This document shows positions 35,355-43,010 of a stretch of DNA of 64,000 nucleotides, piece after piece. Source of the stretch: Hyphomicrobiales bacterium. Lineage in GTDB: Bacteria > Pseudomonadota > Alphaproteobacteria > Rhizobiales > Rhizobiaceae. Within the stretch, counting starts at the first letter, position 1, and every line of letters begins with the position of its first letter. Made by a program: the position numbers and the translations under genes. The notes under the pieces were generated by a model, which saw nothing but the letters and a program-made list of their open reading frames with translations, ran no database searches and was not told where the DNA came from. Location: the NCBI GenBank assembly GCA_900468065.1, contig UBTA01000008.1, forward strand, positions 22,770 through 86,769, written 5' to 3'.

Positions 35355-35758
35355 AGCGCCGCAAAGGTCAGGGCACCGGCCGATTCCAGCGCCGTCTCGA
35401 ACAGGATCTCGCCATTATACTGGCCCGAATATTCCAGCGCCGTCACCTGGAACGGCCCGGTCAACGTGCCGAAATCCGGAATGACGATCTGCCAGTTGAG
35501 GATCGAGCCGTTAAAGAACGCCGCGCGCACCAGCGCATCCGAACTCTGGTCCTTGAAGATGCCGGCACCCGACACGGCGGCCCGCTGCACGCCGGCGCCG
35601 CCCAGAAGCTCCCGCCACCGGCCCGCCGATTCCGCATCCGTCGCGTCCACCGTCTCGGCGTTGAAGGCCAGCCGCTTCGAGCGCAGCCCTGCCACCGTCA
35701 GGTAAGAGCCGCCGTTGTCGATCTTCAAAAGAAGATCCTTCCCCTTCTGCGCCACCAT
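35351..35758 (-). CDS. GTA major tail tube protein (RcGTA g9-like)
   Basis: ATG 35758 gives 135 residues of the TP901-1-like major tail family: AQKGKDLLLKIDNGGSYLTV at the start, then LRSKRLAFNAETVDAT, and the C-terminal pattern FQVTALEYSGQYNGEILFE. It forms the tail tube. The longer frame to 35815 has no good start signal and was rejected. The expected neighbours g8 and g10 flank it. Confidence 0.9.
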   Translation of the reverse strand: MVAQKGKDLLLKIDNGGSYLTVAGLRSKRLAFNAETVDATDAESAGRWRELLGGAGVQRAAVSGAGIFKDQSSDALVRAAFFNGSILNWQIVIPDFGTLTGPFQVTALEYSGQYNGEILFETALESAGALTFAAL

Positions 35759-35834
35759 GTCTTCATCCTTCTCAGAAACGAAAAAGGCGCCCGTGAAGGA
35801 CGCCGACGAATTCACATTTCGATTGCAGGAAACC

Positions 35835-36233
35835 TCACTCGGTCACCGCCCGAAAGACCATTTCCGCCAAATGCCCCTTGGCCTTGGCATCACGGCCCGT
35901 TTTCGTGCGCCGATGCAAAATGCTGACCAAAACAAACCCTGGCAGGACGAGCGGCCCGTCGTCCAGGAGGACGCGTACCCGCGCGGCAATCTCCTGCGCG
36001 ACCCGGCTTCCGCCTTCGCCCGTGCGCACTTCCAGCATGACGAGATGTTCTTCCCCCGCCTCGCTCGCCGTCGACGCATCGCGGCTGTCGATCCCGGCGA
36101 TGAAAATACCGGGCCGGTGCGATCGCGCCTGCAGGTGATCGTGAACCCCATCTGCCCCGGCCAATGACGTCAGCGCGGCGTCGCCGGCAAGCGTCATGAA
36201 AACTGCCTTTTGCAAGGCTCCCGCAGCGCTCAT
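35835..36233 (-). CDS. GTA tail terminator, DUF3168 family (RcGTA g8-like)
   Basis: ATG 36233 overlaps the g7 stop (ATGA) and gives 132 residues with the DUF3168 pattern: ALQKAVFMTLAGDAALTSLA, then HLVMLEVRTGEGG near residue 62. Proteins of this family cap the tail tube and join it to the head. Length and position agree with RcGTA gp8. Confidence 0.9.
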   Translation of the reverse strand: MSAAGALQKAVFMTLAGDAALTSLAGADGVHDHLQARSHRPGIFIAGIDSRDASTASEAGEEHLVMLEVRTGEGGSRVAQEIAARVRVLLDDGPLVLPGFVLVSILHRRTKTGRDAKAKGHLAEMVFRAVTE

Positions 36234-36565
36234 CGTCCTTCCTCCGCGCAACGGCAAACCAGATAGCGTCGCGTCTCGTCCGGATCATGGAATGTCCGGA
36301 CCATAAAGATCCGTGTCCCCTTGCGAAACCGCATACCGGCCTGCATATCCTCGCGGAACCGGATCGAGATACGATGCGTCGCAGTGAAAACATCTGCATC
36401 CGCCCGCTCCTCTTCAGTGACGGAAACAGGCTCGATCCGTGCCCAGAGCGACGTCACCGGCGCAAAACCCGGCACGATACCGCCCTGGCCATCGCTGGCG
36501 TCATCGCGCATTTCCAGATCGAGCCGCGCCGAAAGCTGGCCGGGATCGAGGTTGACTGCGCCCAT
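36230..36565 (-). CDS. GTA head closure protein (RcGTA g7-like)
   Basis: The 111-residue product starts at ATG 36565, two bases after the g6 stop. It has the SPP1 gp16-like head-closure pattern: LDLEMRDDASDGQGG, SLWARIEPVS and THRISIRFREDM, ending RYLVCRCAEEGR. It joins the connector to the tail terminator. Confidence 0.9.
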   Translation of the reverse strand: MGAVNLDPGQLSARLDLEMRDDASDGQGGIVPGFAPVTSLWARIEPVSVTEEERADADVFTATHRISIRFREDMQAGMRFRKGTRIFMVRTFHDPDETRRYLVCRCAEEGR

Positions 36566-36567
36566 GA

Positions 36568-37137
36568 TCAAATCCCCCGCCGGCAAAAGGGAGCGATCAG
36601 CCGGTCGTAACCGGCAGGCACCGCCGCCGGCTGGCTGCCGGGTGAAACTGCGCCGCGAAATTCATAGAGCAGCGCCGCATGCAACAGCATCGCCCGTTTG
36701 AGCGTGTCGGGCACGTCAACACCGGCCGCCCCGAACCCGGCCGTAAAATCGATCTCGATCCCGTTGACCTCCCGTCCCGGCTCCGGTTGCCGCGGCAGGA
36801 TCAGCCGCGCCGGGCGCGCCTGTCCGTCCAGCACGAAACCGGCGGTATCGACGGCAACGGGCAAACCGTCCGCATCGTAAACCGTAACTGCCTCAATCGT
36901 TTGCACCGGCCCCCTACCAATCTGAATCACCCGGGCAGGCGGCCAGTCATCGAGATAGAGCCGGAAGATCCGTGTCAAAAGCGACAGCCCGGTCTGGCGC
37001 TCCAGATGCTCGCGCACGGTGCGGATCAGCCCGGCGATCACAGCATCATCGGCGCTTGTTTCGACACGCAGATGCGCCTTCGTCTCGGCAAGCGTCAGCG
37101 GCTCGCCGAGCGGCGGCGCCAGTTCGGTGATGGTCAT
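36568..37137 (-). CDS. GTA head-tail connector (RcGTA g6-like, phiE125 gp8 family)
   Basis: ATG 37137 gives 189 residues. LTLAETKAHLRVETSADDA near the N-terminus and EIDFTAGFGAAGVDVPDTLK near residue 140 are the hallmarks of the phiE125 gp8/gp6 connector family. The open frame upstream to 37218 covers intergenic sequence and lacks a start signal. It lies 145 bases after the capsid gene stop, a gap that may hold processing or promoter signals. Confidence 0.9.
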   Translation of the reverse strand: MTITELAPPLGEPLTLAETKAHLRVETSADDAVIAGLIRTVREHLERQTGLSLLTRIFRLYLDDWPPARVIQIGRGPVQTIEAVTVYDADGLPVAVDTAGFVLDGQARPARLILPRQPEPGREVNGIEIDFTAGFGAAGVDVPDTLKRAMLLHAALLYEFRGAVSPGSQPAAVPAGYDRLIAPFCRRGI

Positions 37138-37282
37138 GGATCTCTCCGTCAATGAGGCGGTGGGGCGATTGGATTGGGTGGACGCAGCGGGAGGGGAGCT
37201 GCGTCCACCCTCGCGCACTGCGGCAGGGAAGACCGCGGCGCGAATGGTTCGACCCTTTGAGAAAGGGCGGCCTTACGCGTAT

Positions 37283-38551
37283 TCAAGATGACGCGAATTT
37301 AATCAGCTTGATAGCCTCAAAATTTTGCACTCCCCCGCCGACCCGCTTGGTGGTGTAAAACAGCACATAGGGTTTTGCCGAATAGGGATCGCGCAGCACC
37401 CGCACGCCGGTGCGGTCGACGACCAGATAACCGGCGGCAAAGTTGCCAAACGCGATTGACGTGCTGCCCGCGCCGATATCCGGCATGTCCTCGGCCTCGG
37501 CAATCGGAAACCCCATCAGCGAGGCCTGCTGGCCAGCCACCGCCGGCGGACGCCAGAGATAATTGCCGTCGGCATCCTTGAACTTGCGGATCTCGGCCTG
37601 GGTCTTGCGGTTCATCACGAAGGCAGCGTTCTGCCGGTGTCCGGCCTTCAGCGCATAGATCACGTCGATCAGCGTGTCGGATGGTCCGCTCGCCTTGAAG
37701 GCACCGGCGGCCCCGGTTGCAATATAGCCGATATTGCCCCAGCTCCAGCTCGCCTCCGCCACATTGGTATAGCTCAAGAACCCCTTCGGCTTGTTGGTGC
37801 CGTCGCCGGAAACGAAGGCCGTGCCTTCCTGTTCGCCAAAGGCGATATCGACTTCGGATGCGATCCAGTTCTCGATATCGACCGCCACGTCATCGAGGAG
37901 CGCCGCCGTCGCCGCAGGCATCGCGTAGAGTTCCATGGTCGGGAAGGAGAGCTCGGCCAGCTGCGGCGTCGTTGTCTGCGGCCGCACGGCCGTCTCCGCC
38001 ACCCAGCCGGTCGCCATGCCGGCAAGCGCAAACGGTTTCTTCAGCACCGCCCCCGACACCTGCCGCACCGTCGCCATTGATCGGATCGGCGAGACCACAG
38101 AAAGCCGCCTGCCGATTTCCGTGTCGGTCTCGTTGGGCACCAGATAGCCGCCGTCGCTGGCTGAGCCGATCGAAAATGCCTTGGCCTCCAGTTCGCGCAA
38201 CGCCTGCTCGTCGCCCCGGCGGATATAGCTTTCGAATGCCGCCTTGTGCTCCATCGTCTCCAGGCTGGTTTCGCCACTGCGCCCCAGCGCCGGCCGCGCC
38301 TTCTTCAGGGCCAACTGGTCGATGACCCGCTTCTGCTCGTCCATGGTGCGTGAAATGCGATCCATCTTGTCGCGCGTGATGACATCGGCCGTCAGCTTGC
38401 TTTCCAGCTCGCCCAGCCGCCGGTCATTGGTTTCCTTGAATGCCTCGAAGGCACCCATGAAATCCTCGAATGCCGCCGTCATCGTTTCCGGCGCGGTCTT
38501 GATTTCCGGGGCGACCTTGCCTGGCAGTGCCATGTTGCTCGTCTCGTTCAT
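37283..38551 (-). CDS. GTA major capsid protein, HK97 fold (RcGTA g5-like)
   Basis: The 422-residue protein has an N-terminal coiled-coil scaffold (delta) domain (about residues 25-90, with EKxxDxxxRTMDEQKRVIDQ-type spacing). The HK97 capsid domain follows, with ASDGGYLVPNETDTEIGRRL, GWVAETAVRPQTTTPQLAEL and GDGTNKPKGFLSY. The prohead protease gene ends within its start (ATGA). Proteolytic removal of the delta domain would leave a shell protein of about 300 residues, as in HK97-type heads. Confidence 0.95.
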   Translation of the reverse strand: MNETSNMALPGKVAPEIKTAPETMTAAFEDFMGAFEAFKETNDRRLGELESKLTADVITRDKMDRISRTMDEQKRVIDQLALKKARPALGRSGETSLETMEHKAAFESYIRRGDEQALRELEAKAFSIGSASDGGYLVPNETDTEIGRRLSVVSPIRSMATVRQVSGAVLKKPFALAGMATGWVAETAVRPQTTTPQLAELSFPTMELYAMPAATAALLDDVAVDIENWIASEVDIAFGEQEGTAFVSGDGTNKPKGFLSYTNVAEASWSWGNIGYIATGAAGAFKASGPSDTLIDVIYALKAGHRQNAAFVMNRKTQAEIRKFKDADGNYLWRPPAVAGQQASLMGFPIAEAEDMPDIGAGSTSIAFGNFAAGYLVVDRTGVRVLRDPYSAKPYVLFYTTKRVGGGVQNFEAIKLIKFASS

Positions 38552-39126
38552 CGATGTGTCCTTCTGTCAGAGAGCTTCATCATCCGGGCCGCCCGCCGCA
38601 TCGTGCGCACGAGCTCCGTTTCCGTATCGCGGAAGAACCGCGCATTCTTGACGTTCGAAACCCTGGCCGATGGCAGCATCGGAAAGGTGACGATCGAGAT
38701 TTCCCAGAGATCGGCTTCGAGGATGCGGCGCACGCCGCTCTTGCCGTCGGTCTTCGCCTTGACGGTCTGGAAGCCGATCGACAGCCCGTCGAGCGCACCC
38801 GCCTTCATCAGCATGTGCACCTCCTGCGCCCGGGCTACCCCAGGCGACAAAAGCCCCTCGACATAAAGCCCGCGTGCATCCTCGCGGATGGTCTTCCAGG
38901 TGCCCAACGGTTCGCCGGGATCGTGCTGGAACAGCATACGCACACCGCTTGGGCCGCGCCGGGCGAGAGACTGCCGAAAGGCACCGGGCGCAATCGCGTC
39001 CTTGCCGAGATCGACCTCGCCAAAAATGCTGGCGTAGCCGGAAAACCGCCCTTGCCCGGTCACCCCGGAAAGCGTCAGATTGGCAAACTTCTGCGTTCGC
39101 CAGACAGGCATCCTGTCGGTCGTCAT
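38548..39126 (-). CDS. GTA prohead protease, HK97 family (RcGTA g4-like)
   Basis: ATG 39126, behind GGAGAGAG, gives 192 residues of the U35 prohead protease family. The catalytic His68 is in MLFQHDPGEPLG and the catalytic Ser116 in ALDGLSIGFQ, with FSGYASIFGEVDLGKD at the N-terminal strand. It cuts the capsid delta domain during head maturation. The gene overlaps the capsid gene by four bases. Confidence 0.93.
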   Translation of the reverse strand: MTTDRMPVWRTQKFANLTLSGVTGQGRFSGYASIFGEVDLGKDAIAPGAFRQSLARRGPSGVRMLFQHDPGEPLGTWKTIREDARGLYVEGLLSPGVARAQEVHMLMKAGALDGLSIGFQTVKAKTDGKSGVRRILEADLWEISIVTFPMLPSARVSNVKNARFFRDTETELVRTMRRAARMMKLSDRRTHR

Positions 39127-39309
39127 GGTCTCTCTCCGATGTTTGAAAATACCGTGCACGGCAAAGCCGGCCGCCAGGCGTCAGCGTCTTGCCACCAAAA
39201 TTATTCAAAGCCCGGGGTTGATCGCCGGCGGCTCCGGTCTATCTCGACCCGGGCCGTCAACGAGGGACGGCCGTGAACTGACGCAGGATGCGATGCGGAC
39301 AGGGTCACA

Positions 39310-39337
39310 CCCGGGCGGGACATTCGCTCCGCCCGGG
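39310..39337. repeat. Perfect hairpin downstream of the DUF6107-like gene
   Basis: CCCGGGCGG at 39310-39318 pairs with CCGCCCGGG at 39329-39337 around a 10-base loop. On the minus strand it follows the stop at 39361 by 24 bases and precedes the prohead protease. No T-run is present; it may be an intergenic repeat or an attenuator within the operon. Confidence 0.55.
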
Positions 39338-39360
39338 ATGACAGCCGGCATTTGCTTGGC

Positions 39361-39678
39361 CTAATCCGGCCGTGTGCCAAACCGCTCCGCCACGCGCACC
39401 GCCGCTCCCATCACCCACCAGGCCATCAGGCTGGACGCCGCCGAGCCGGTCAGCATCACTTCGGCGCCTGAAAGGCTGCCGGCGATACCGAGCTTGGTGA
39501 CGATCCAGAGCCCCGCCGGCCCGCCGAAAATCAGCCCGCAGGAAAGGCCGGTGAAAAAGCGCGAGGCCGCCTCGCGCTTGCCCTTCGGCAGCATATAGAT
39601 CAGCGACACCGCAGCCCCGGCCGCAGCGCCGATACCCTTGGCAGCCCAAAGGCCCGGGTCATTGCCAAAATCAGCCAT
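39361..39678 (-). CDS. Small membrane protein between portal and protease (DUF6107-like)
   Basis: The 105-residue protein has three or four hydrophobic stretches: GIGAAAGAAVSLIYML, FFTGLSCGLIFGGPAGLWIV and SAASSLMAWWVMGAAVRVAE. It ends in a basic tail. I associate this pattern with the DUF6107 family seen in rhizobial phage/GTA regions. It holds the position of g3.5 in RcGTA but looks like a membrane protein, possibly holin-related. It has the operon orientation. Confidence 0.65.
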   Translation of the reverse strand: MADFGNDPGLWAAKGIGAAAGAAVSLIYMLPKGKREAASRFFTGLSCGLIFGGPAGLWIVTKLGIAGSLSGAEVMLTGSAASSLMAWWVMGAAVRVAERFGTRPD

Positions 39679-39732
39679 TTGTTAAGTCCTTGATGCTATT
39701 ATCGGAATTGCATCGTCTTCACCCGACTGCAG

Positions 39733-39924
39733 TCAACTGCCGTTAGGTGATGCGCAGCGTGACGTTGCGTCAGCTGGAGCATTCTCTGAATCTTTTGAAT
39801 CGGTTGGCCGGTGATCTTCGAAGATCGATTCAAGTCGTTCCCAGATCGATTCAATGAAGTCGAAAGTCGTTTCCACAAAGCCCGCAAAACGCCTGTATTT
39901 ACTCGGCAAAGATACGACGAACAT
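39733..39924 (-). CDS. Small acidic protein after the portal gene
   Basis: ATG 39924, preceded by AGGGGGG on the minus strand, gives 63 residues. A short basic start (MFVVSLPSKYRRF) is followed by an acidic helix (FVETTFDFIESIWERLESIF) and a polar tail. It begins 18 bases after the portal stop. The coding DNA contains two copies of GATCGATTCAA and is less GC-rich than the portal gene. No family is recognised. Confidence 0.45.
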   Translation of the reverse strand: MFVVSLPSKYRRFAGFVETTFDFIESIWERLESIFEDHRPTDSKDSENAPADATSRCASPNGS

Positions 39925-39941
39925 CACGCTAATTACCCCCC

Positions 39942-41093
39942 TCAATACCCCACAGCCTGCCGCTTCTCCTCGTCGCTGAGAAAATCCGCATCCTTCATTC
40001 TTGCCCAGACCTCGCTGCGTTCGCCCGTCAGCCCGGTCACCTGGTCGAGATCCGGCACCAGCTTCAACACTTCGCCTGACCGCCCGGAAAGCCAGCCCGA
40101 CAGCACTGCCGCCGTGCGAAAAACCATCGGCAGGATGGTGAGCCGGTAGAGCGCCCGGTTGGCCTCCTGATAGTTGGCATAGGTATTGTCGCCGGGAATG
40201 CCGAGCAGCATCGGCGGCACGCCGAAGGCAAGCGCGATGTCGCGCGCCGCCCCATTCTTCGCCTCGACAAAATCCATGTCCTTCGGCGAAAGCCCCATCG
40301 CCTTCCAGTCGAGCCCGCCTTCGAGCAGCAGCGGCCGGCCGGCCCGGATCGGGCCGGAATAGCCCTCGTCCAGCTCGCTCTTCAGCCGGTCATATTGGTC
40401 GGCGGACAGATTGCCGCCCTCCTTCGGCTGGTAGACCAAAGCGCCGGAAGGCCGGGCCGAATTGTCGAGCAGCGCCTTGTTCCAGGTCGCCGCCGCATTC
40501 GAAAGATCGAGCGCCATCTGTGCCGCCGCCAGCGGCGGAAAACCCAGGTGATCGTCGAGCGGATGAAACAGCCGCAGATGCAGCAACCCGTCTTCGCCGG
40601 CCGAAATCCGCCGCACCAGATTGCCGACCCGGTATTCATAAGCCTCCGGCCAGCCGTCCCGTCCTTCGAGAATGCGCACCCGGTCCGGCCGCAGCAGATG
40701 CAGTTCGCGCACCGCGCCGCCGATCTCGGCCGCATCGACATAGGCATTGCCGGACAAAAGCAGATGGCCATAGAGCGTTTCCAGGAAATCATGTCCCCCC
40801 ATCCGCCCATTCGGCCGTGCCAAAAGCGCCAGCACCGGATGCTCGGTCCGCTCCTGCGCGCCCTCATAGGCGAGCAGCGGCACGTTGGCTGCAGCCTCGG
40901 AAATCAGCCTGACTGCCCGGTGGGCCACCGGATTGCGCATGAACCCTTCGCGGGCAAGGGCCGCATAGGACCGGCCAGTCCAGTGCGCCCGCCCCTCCTG
41001 CGCGATCGCAATGAAACTTGAGGCCGCCTTGGTTTCCCGCAAGCGGTCGCTTTCCACCGGGCGGCGCCACGGCAGACGGAATGGATTTTTCAT
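39942..41093 (-). CDS. GTA portal protein, HK97 family (RcGTA g3-like)
   Basis: ATG 41093, behind AAGGATAGCGAC, gives 383 residues. HK97-type portal features include MRNPVAHRAVRLISEAAANV, HPVLALLARPNG, LYGHLLLSGNAYVDA, and near the C-terminus GVPPMLLGIPGDNTYANYQE and ALYRLTILPM. The portal forms the DNA gate at one capsid vertex and is the docking site of the terminase. In RcGTA the large terminase gene lies immediately upstream; here no terminase-like frame exists between 41093 and the ABC transporter at 41973. Confidence 0.95.
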   Translation of the reverse strand: MKNPFRLPWRRPVESDRLRETKAASSFIAIAQEGRAHWTGRSYAALAREGFMRNPVAHRAVRLISEAAANVPLLAYEGAQERTEHPVLALLARPNGRMGGHDFLETLYGHLLLSGNAYVDAAEIGGAVRELHLLRPDRVRILEGRDGWPEAYEYRVGNLVRRISAGEDGLLHLRLFHPLDDHLGFPPLAAAQMALDLSNAAATWNKALLDNSARPSGALVYQPKEGGNLSADQYDRLKSELDEGYSGPIRAGRPLLLEGGLDWKAMGLSPKDMDFVEAKNGAARDIALAFGVPPMLLGIPGDNTYANYQEANRALYRLTILPMVFRTAAVLSGWLSGRSGEVLKLVPDLDQVTGLTGERSEVWARMKDADFLSDEEKRQAVGY

Positions 41094-41274
41094 GTCGCTA
41101 TCCTTGAATGCCGCCAAGCACGGCCTGAAACTGCAATGACGCCCGATATCACTGACGCCGCTCTCGCCGTCCGGATCGCGGCGCAATATCGCCCGCCGGC
41201 CTGCGGCCAGCTCCGGCTAGCCGGCGCCGCGTGTCCGGTCACAAGACTCGAAAAATTGTGTGACTCTAAATCGA

Positions 41275-41306
41275 TTTAACCAATTTAAATCGTTTAAACT
41301 GTTTAA
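41275..41306. repeat. Four TTTAA repeats with exact 9-base period
   Basis: TTTAA occurs at 41275, 41284, 41293 and 41302, inside an AT-rich island within an otherwise GC-rich genome. The array lies about 180 bases upstream of the portal start and about 80 bases upstream of the first tiny gene on the plus strand, so it could serve either direction as a promoter or operator. The spacing (TTAA-N5) does not fit the CtrA consensus (TTAA-N7). Confidence 0.65.
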
Positions 41307-41383
41307 TGCCCTGATTTACTTTGGCTTTAGGATGTGAAATCTGGATTCAGCAATATGATATTGCCTTGATCGTGGAGGATCGA

Positions 41384-41533
41384 ATGAACGCTCAGAGCAA
41401 GATACAGGCTGACACCACCCGCTCGACGGTACCGCAGCACATCCTCGACCGGTTCGAAAACGCCTGGCAGCAGATGCGGGAAAACACCGCCCCCGTGCAG
41501 AAGTCCACCGGGACCGCAGACGACAAGCGCTGA
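41384..41533 (+). CDS. Tiny protein, 49 residues (paralogue 1)
   Basis: ATG 41384 has a strong ribosome site (GTGGAGGATCGA). The product contains STVPQHILDRFENAWQQMRE and a polar tail. The helix DRFENAWQQMRENTA aligns with ERLENEWRQIRQTAS in the next gene, so the two are paralogues. They are divergent from the portal gene and start just after the TTTAA array. Function unknown. Confidence 0.6.
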   Translation: MNAQSKIQADTTRSTVPQHILDRFENAWQQMRENTAPVQKSTGTADDKR

Positions 41534-41634
41534 TCGTCTCTGTGGATTTTCCGATAGCCAGCATGCAACCGGAGCGGAACCTTCCGCCTCGGCTTGCGTT
41601 GTCGGTCGTTGCAGAAAGAACGAAAGGATCGCCC

Positions 41635-41751
41635 ATGCCGGCCCAGCAAATCTCCCAGGCCCAGTTCGAACGCCTCGAAAACGAGTGGCGCCAGATCCGC
41701 CAAACCGCATCGGCGGCACCCAAGCCGTCGGCAACGGCATCGGCTAAATAA
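41635..41751 (+). CDS. Tiny protein, 38 residues (paralogue 2)
   Basis: ATG 41635, behind AAAGGATCGCCC, gives MPAQQISQAQFERLENEWRQ and continues to an Ala/Ser/Pro tail. It shares the helix pattern (F/L)E-N-x-W-(R/Q)-Q-(I/M)-R with the preceding tiny gene, 101 bases upstream. No membrane segment and no recognised family. Confidence 0.6.
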   Translation: MPAQQISQAQFERLENEWRQIRQTASAAPKPSATASAK

Positions 41752-41771
41752 TTCGGCAGCTCTGCCGCACT

Positions 41772-41892
41772 ACCCCCTCCCCTTGAGGGGGAGGGTCGGC
41801 ACGCAGTGCCGGGGTGGGGTGACCTTTTTGCGCCAAACAAGGGATCACCCCCACCCGCACTGCGCTGCGACCTCCCCCCTCAAGGGGGAGGT
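41772..41892. repeat. Palindromic intergenic element, full copy
   Basis: A left palindrome (CCCTCCCCTTGAGGGGGAGG) and a right one (CCTCCCCCCTCAAGGGGGAG) form the ends of a roughly 120-base inverted element. Its arms carry GGGTGGGGTGACCTTT and AAGGGATCACCCCCACC. The left half is nearly identical to the unit embedded in the g14 gene at 31141-31199. It separates the tiny genes from the ABC transporter operon. Confidence 0.8.
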
Positions 41893-41972
41893 AAAGACCG
41901 CCACGACCGTCTTGTGTCCTGCGCGGTGACTGAAGATACGATTTCCGCATGATGCGAAAAGACAGGAACAAC

Positions 41973-43010
41973 ATGTCAGGCCTGGCCCTCAACAATGTCA
42001 CGAAGGAATTCGGGACTTTCACCGCGGTCAACAATGTCGAGCTGACGGTGCCGCATGGTACGTTCGTCTGCATGCTCGGACCATCCGGGTGCGGCAAGAC
42101 CACGCTTTTGCGGATGATCGCCGGCCTCGATCTGCCGACCGGCGGCACGATCCAGCTTGACGGCGAAGACATCACCCATGTTCCGACCCACAAGCGCAAT
42201 CTCGGCATGGTGTTCCAGTCGCTGGCGCTGTTTCCGCATCTGACCGTCGGCGAGAATATCGCCTATCCCTTGCGCATTCGTGGTGCGCCGAAGGAAGACC
42301 AGAAGAAGCGCGTCGATGAACTCCTGTCGATGATCCATCTCGGCGGCTATGCCGACCGGCCGGTCTCGAAACTGTCCGGCGGCCAGCGTCAGCGAGTGGC
42401 GATTGCCCGGGCACTGGCGATCTCGCCAAAGCTGTTCCTGCTCGACGAGCCGTTGTCTGCGCTGGACGCCAAGCTGCGCGAGGCGATGCAGGTGGAGTTG
42501 CGCCAGTTGCAGCAGCAGCTCGGCATCACCACCATCGTCGTCACCCACGACCAGCGCGAGGCGATGACCATGGCCGATACGGTCGTGGTGATGAAGGGCG
42601 GCGAAATCCGCCAGGCTGCATCGCCAATCGAAATTTATCGTCGCCCGGCCGATACGTTCGTCGCCGATTTCATCGGTTCGACCAATCTGCTCGAAGCGGA
42701 AGCCGACAGCACCGGTGGCGTTGCGGTGCTTGGCCAGCCGGTGTCCGGTGTTTCTCTCGGGGCAGGTGTCCGCAAGGCAACGCTGTCAATCCGGCCGGAG
42801 GACGTCCACCTGACGGCACCCGGCAATGGTGCGCTGTCCGGCACGGTCACTTTCGTGCGCGATCTCGGGGGCACGATCGAAACCTTCGTCGATATTGCCG
42901 GCCGCCAGATCGTTGCCGTCTCGACGCCGCGCGCCCGGCCCGATGTTACCGTCGGCCAGCCGGTCGGTGTGGTCCTGCTTCCGGACGTCTGCGTGGTGCT
43001 GGCCAAATGA
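41973..43010 (+). CDS. ABC transporter ATP-binding protein, PotA-like
   Basis: ATG 41973 gives 345 residues. Walker A (GPSGCGKTT) is at 36-44, the Q-loop is in VFQSLALFPHLTV, the signature LSGGQRQRVA near 135, Walker B LFLLDEPLSALD near 155, and the switch His in VVTHDQREA. A C-terminal TOBE domain (about 250-345) is typical of the PotA/FbpC/MalK importers. It energises the two permeases that follow with four-base overlaps. By family this is a spermidine/putrescine-, iron- or opine-type importer; the substrate is not readable. Confidence 0.92.
   Translation: MSGLALNNVTKEFGTFTAVNNVELTVPHGTFVCMLGPSGCGKTTLLRMIAGLDLPTGGTIQLDGEDITHVPTHKRNLGMVFQSLALFPHLTVGENIAYPLRIRGAPKEDQKKRVDELLSMIHLGGYADRPVSKLSGGQRQRVAIARALAISPKLFLLDEPLSALDAKLREAMQVELRQLQQQLGITTIVVTHDQREAMTMADTVVVMKGGEIRQAASPIEIYRRPADTFVADFIGSTNLLEAEADSTGGVAVLGQPVSGVSLGAGVRKATLSIRPEDVHLTAPGNGALSGTVTFVRDLGGTIETFVDIAGRQIVAVSTPRARPDVTVGQPVGVVLLPDVCVVLAK

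Noticed and set aside
26587..41093. An ordinary integrated prophage
   Set aside because: No integrase, repressor, replication or terminase genes and no tRNA-associated attachment site are present; the gene set and order are those of a GTA.
41094..41270. A terminase remnant directly upstream of the portal gene
   Set aside because: All frames read on the minus strand are short or interrupted and show no Walker or nuclease motif of TerL; nothing recognisable remains.
41275..41306. The TTTAA array as tandem CtrA sites
   Set aside because: CtrA needs TTAA-N7-TTAA; here the spacing is N5 throughout, so the match fails.
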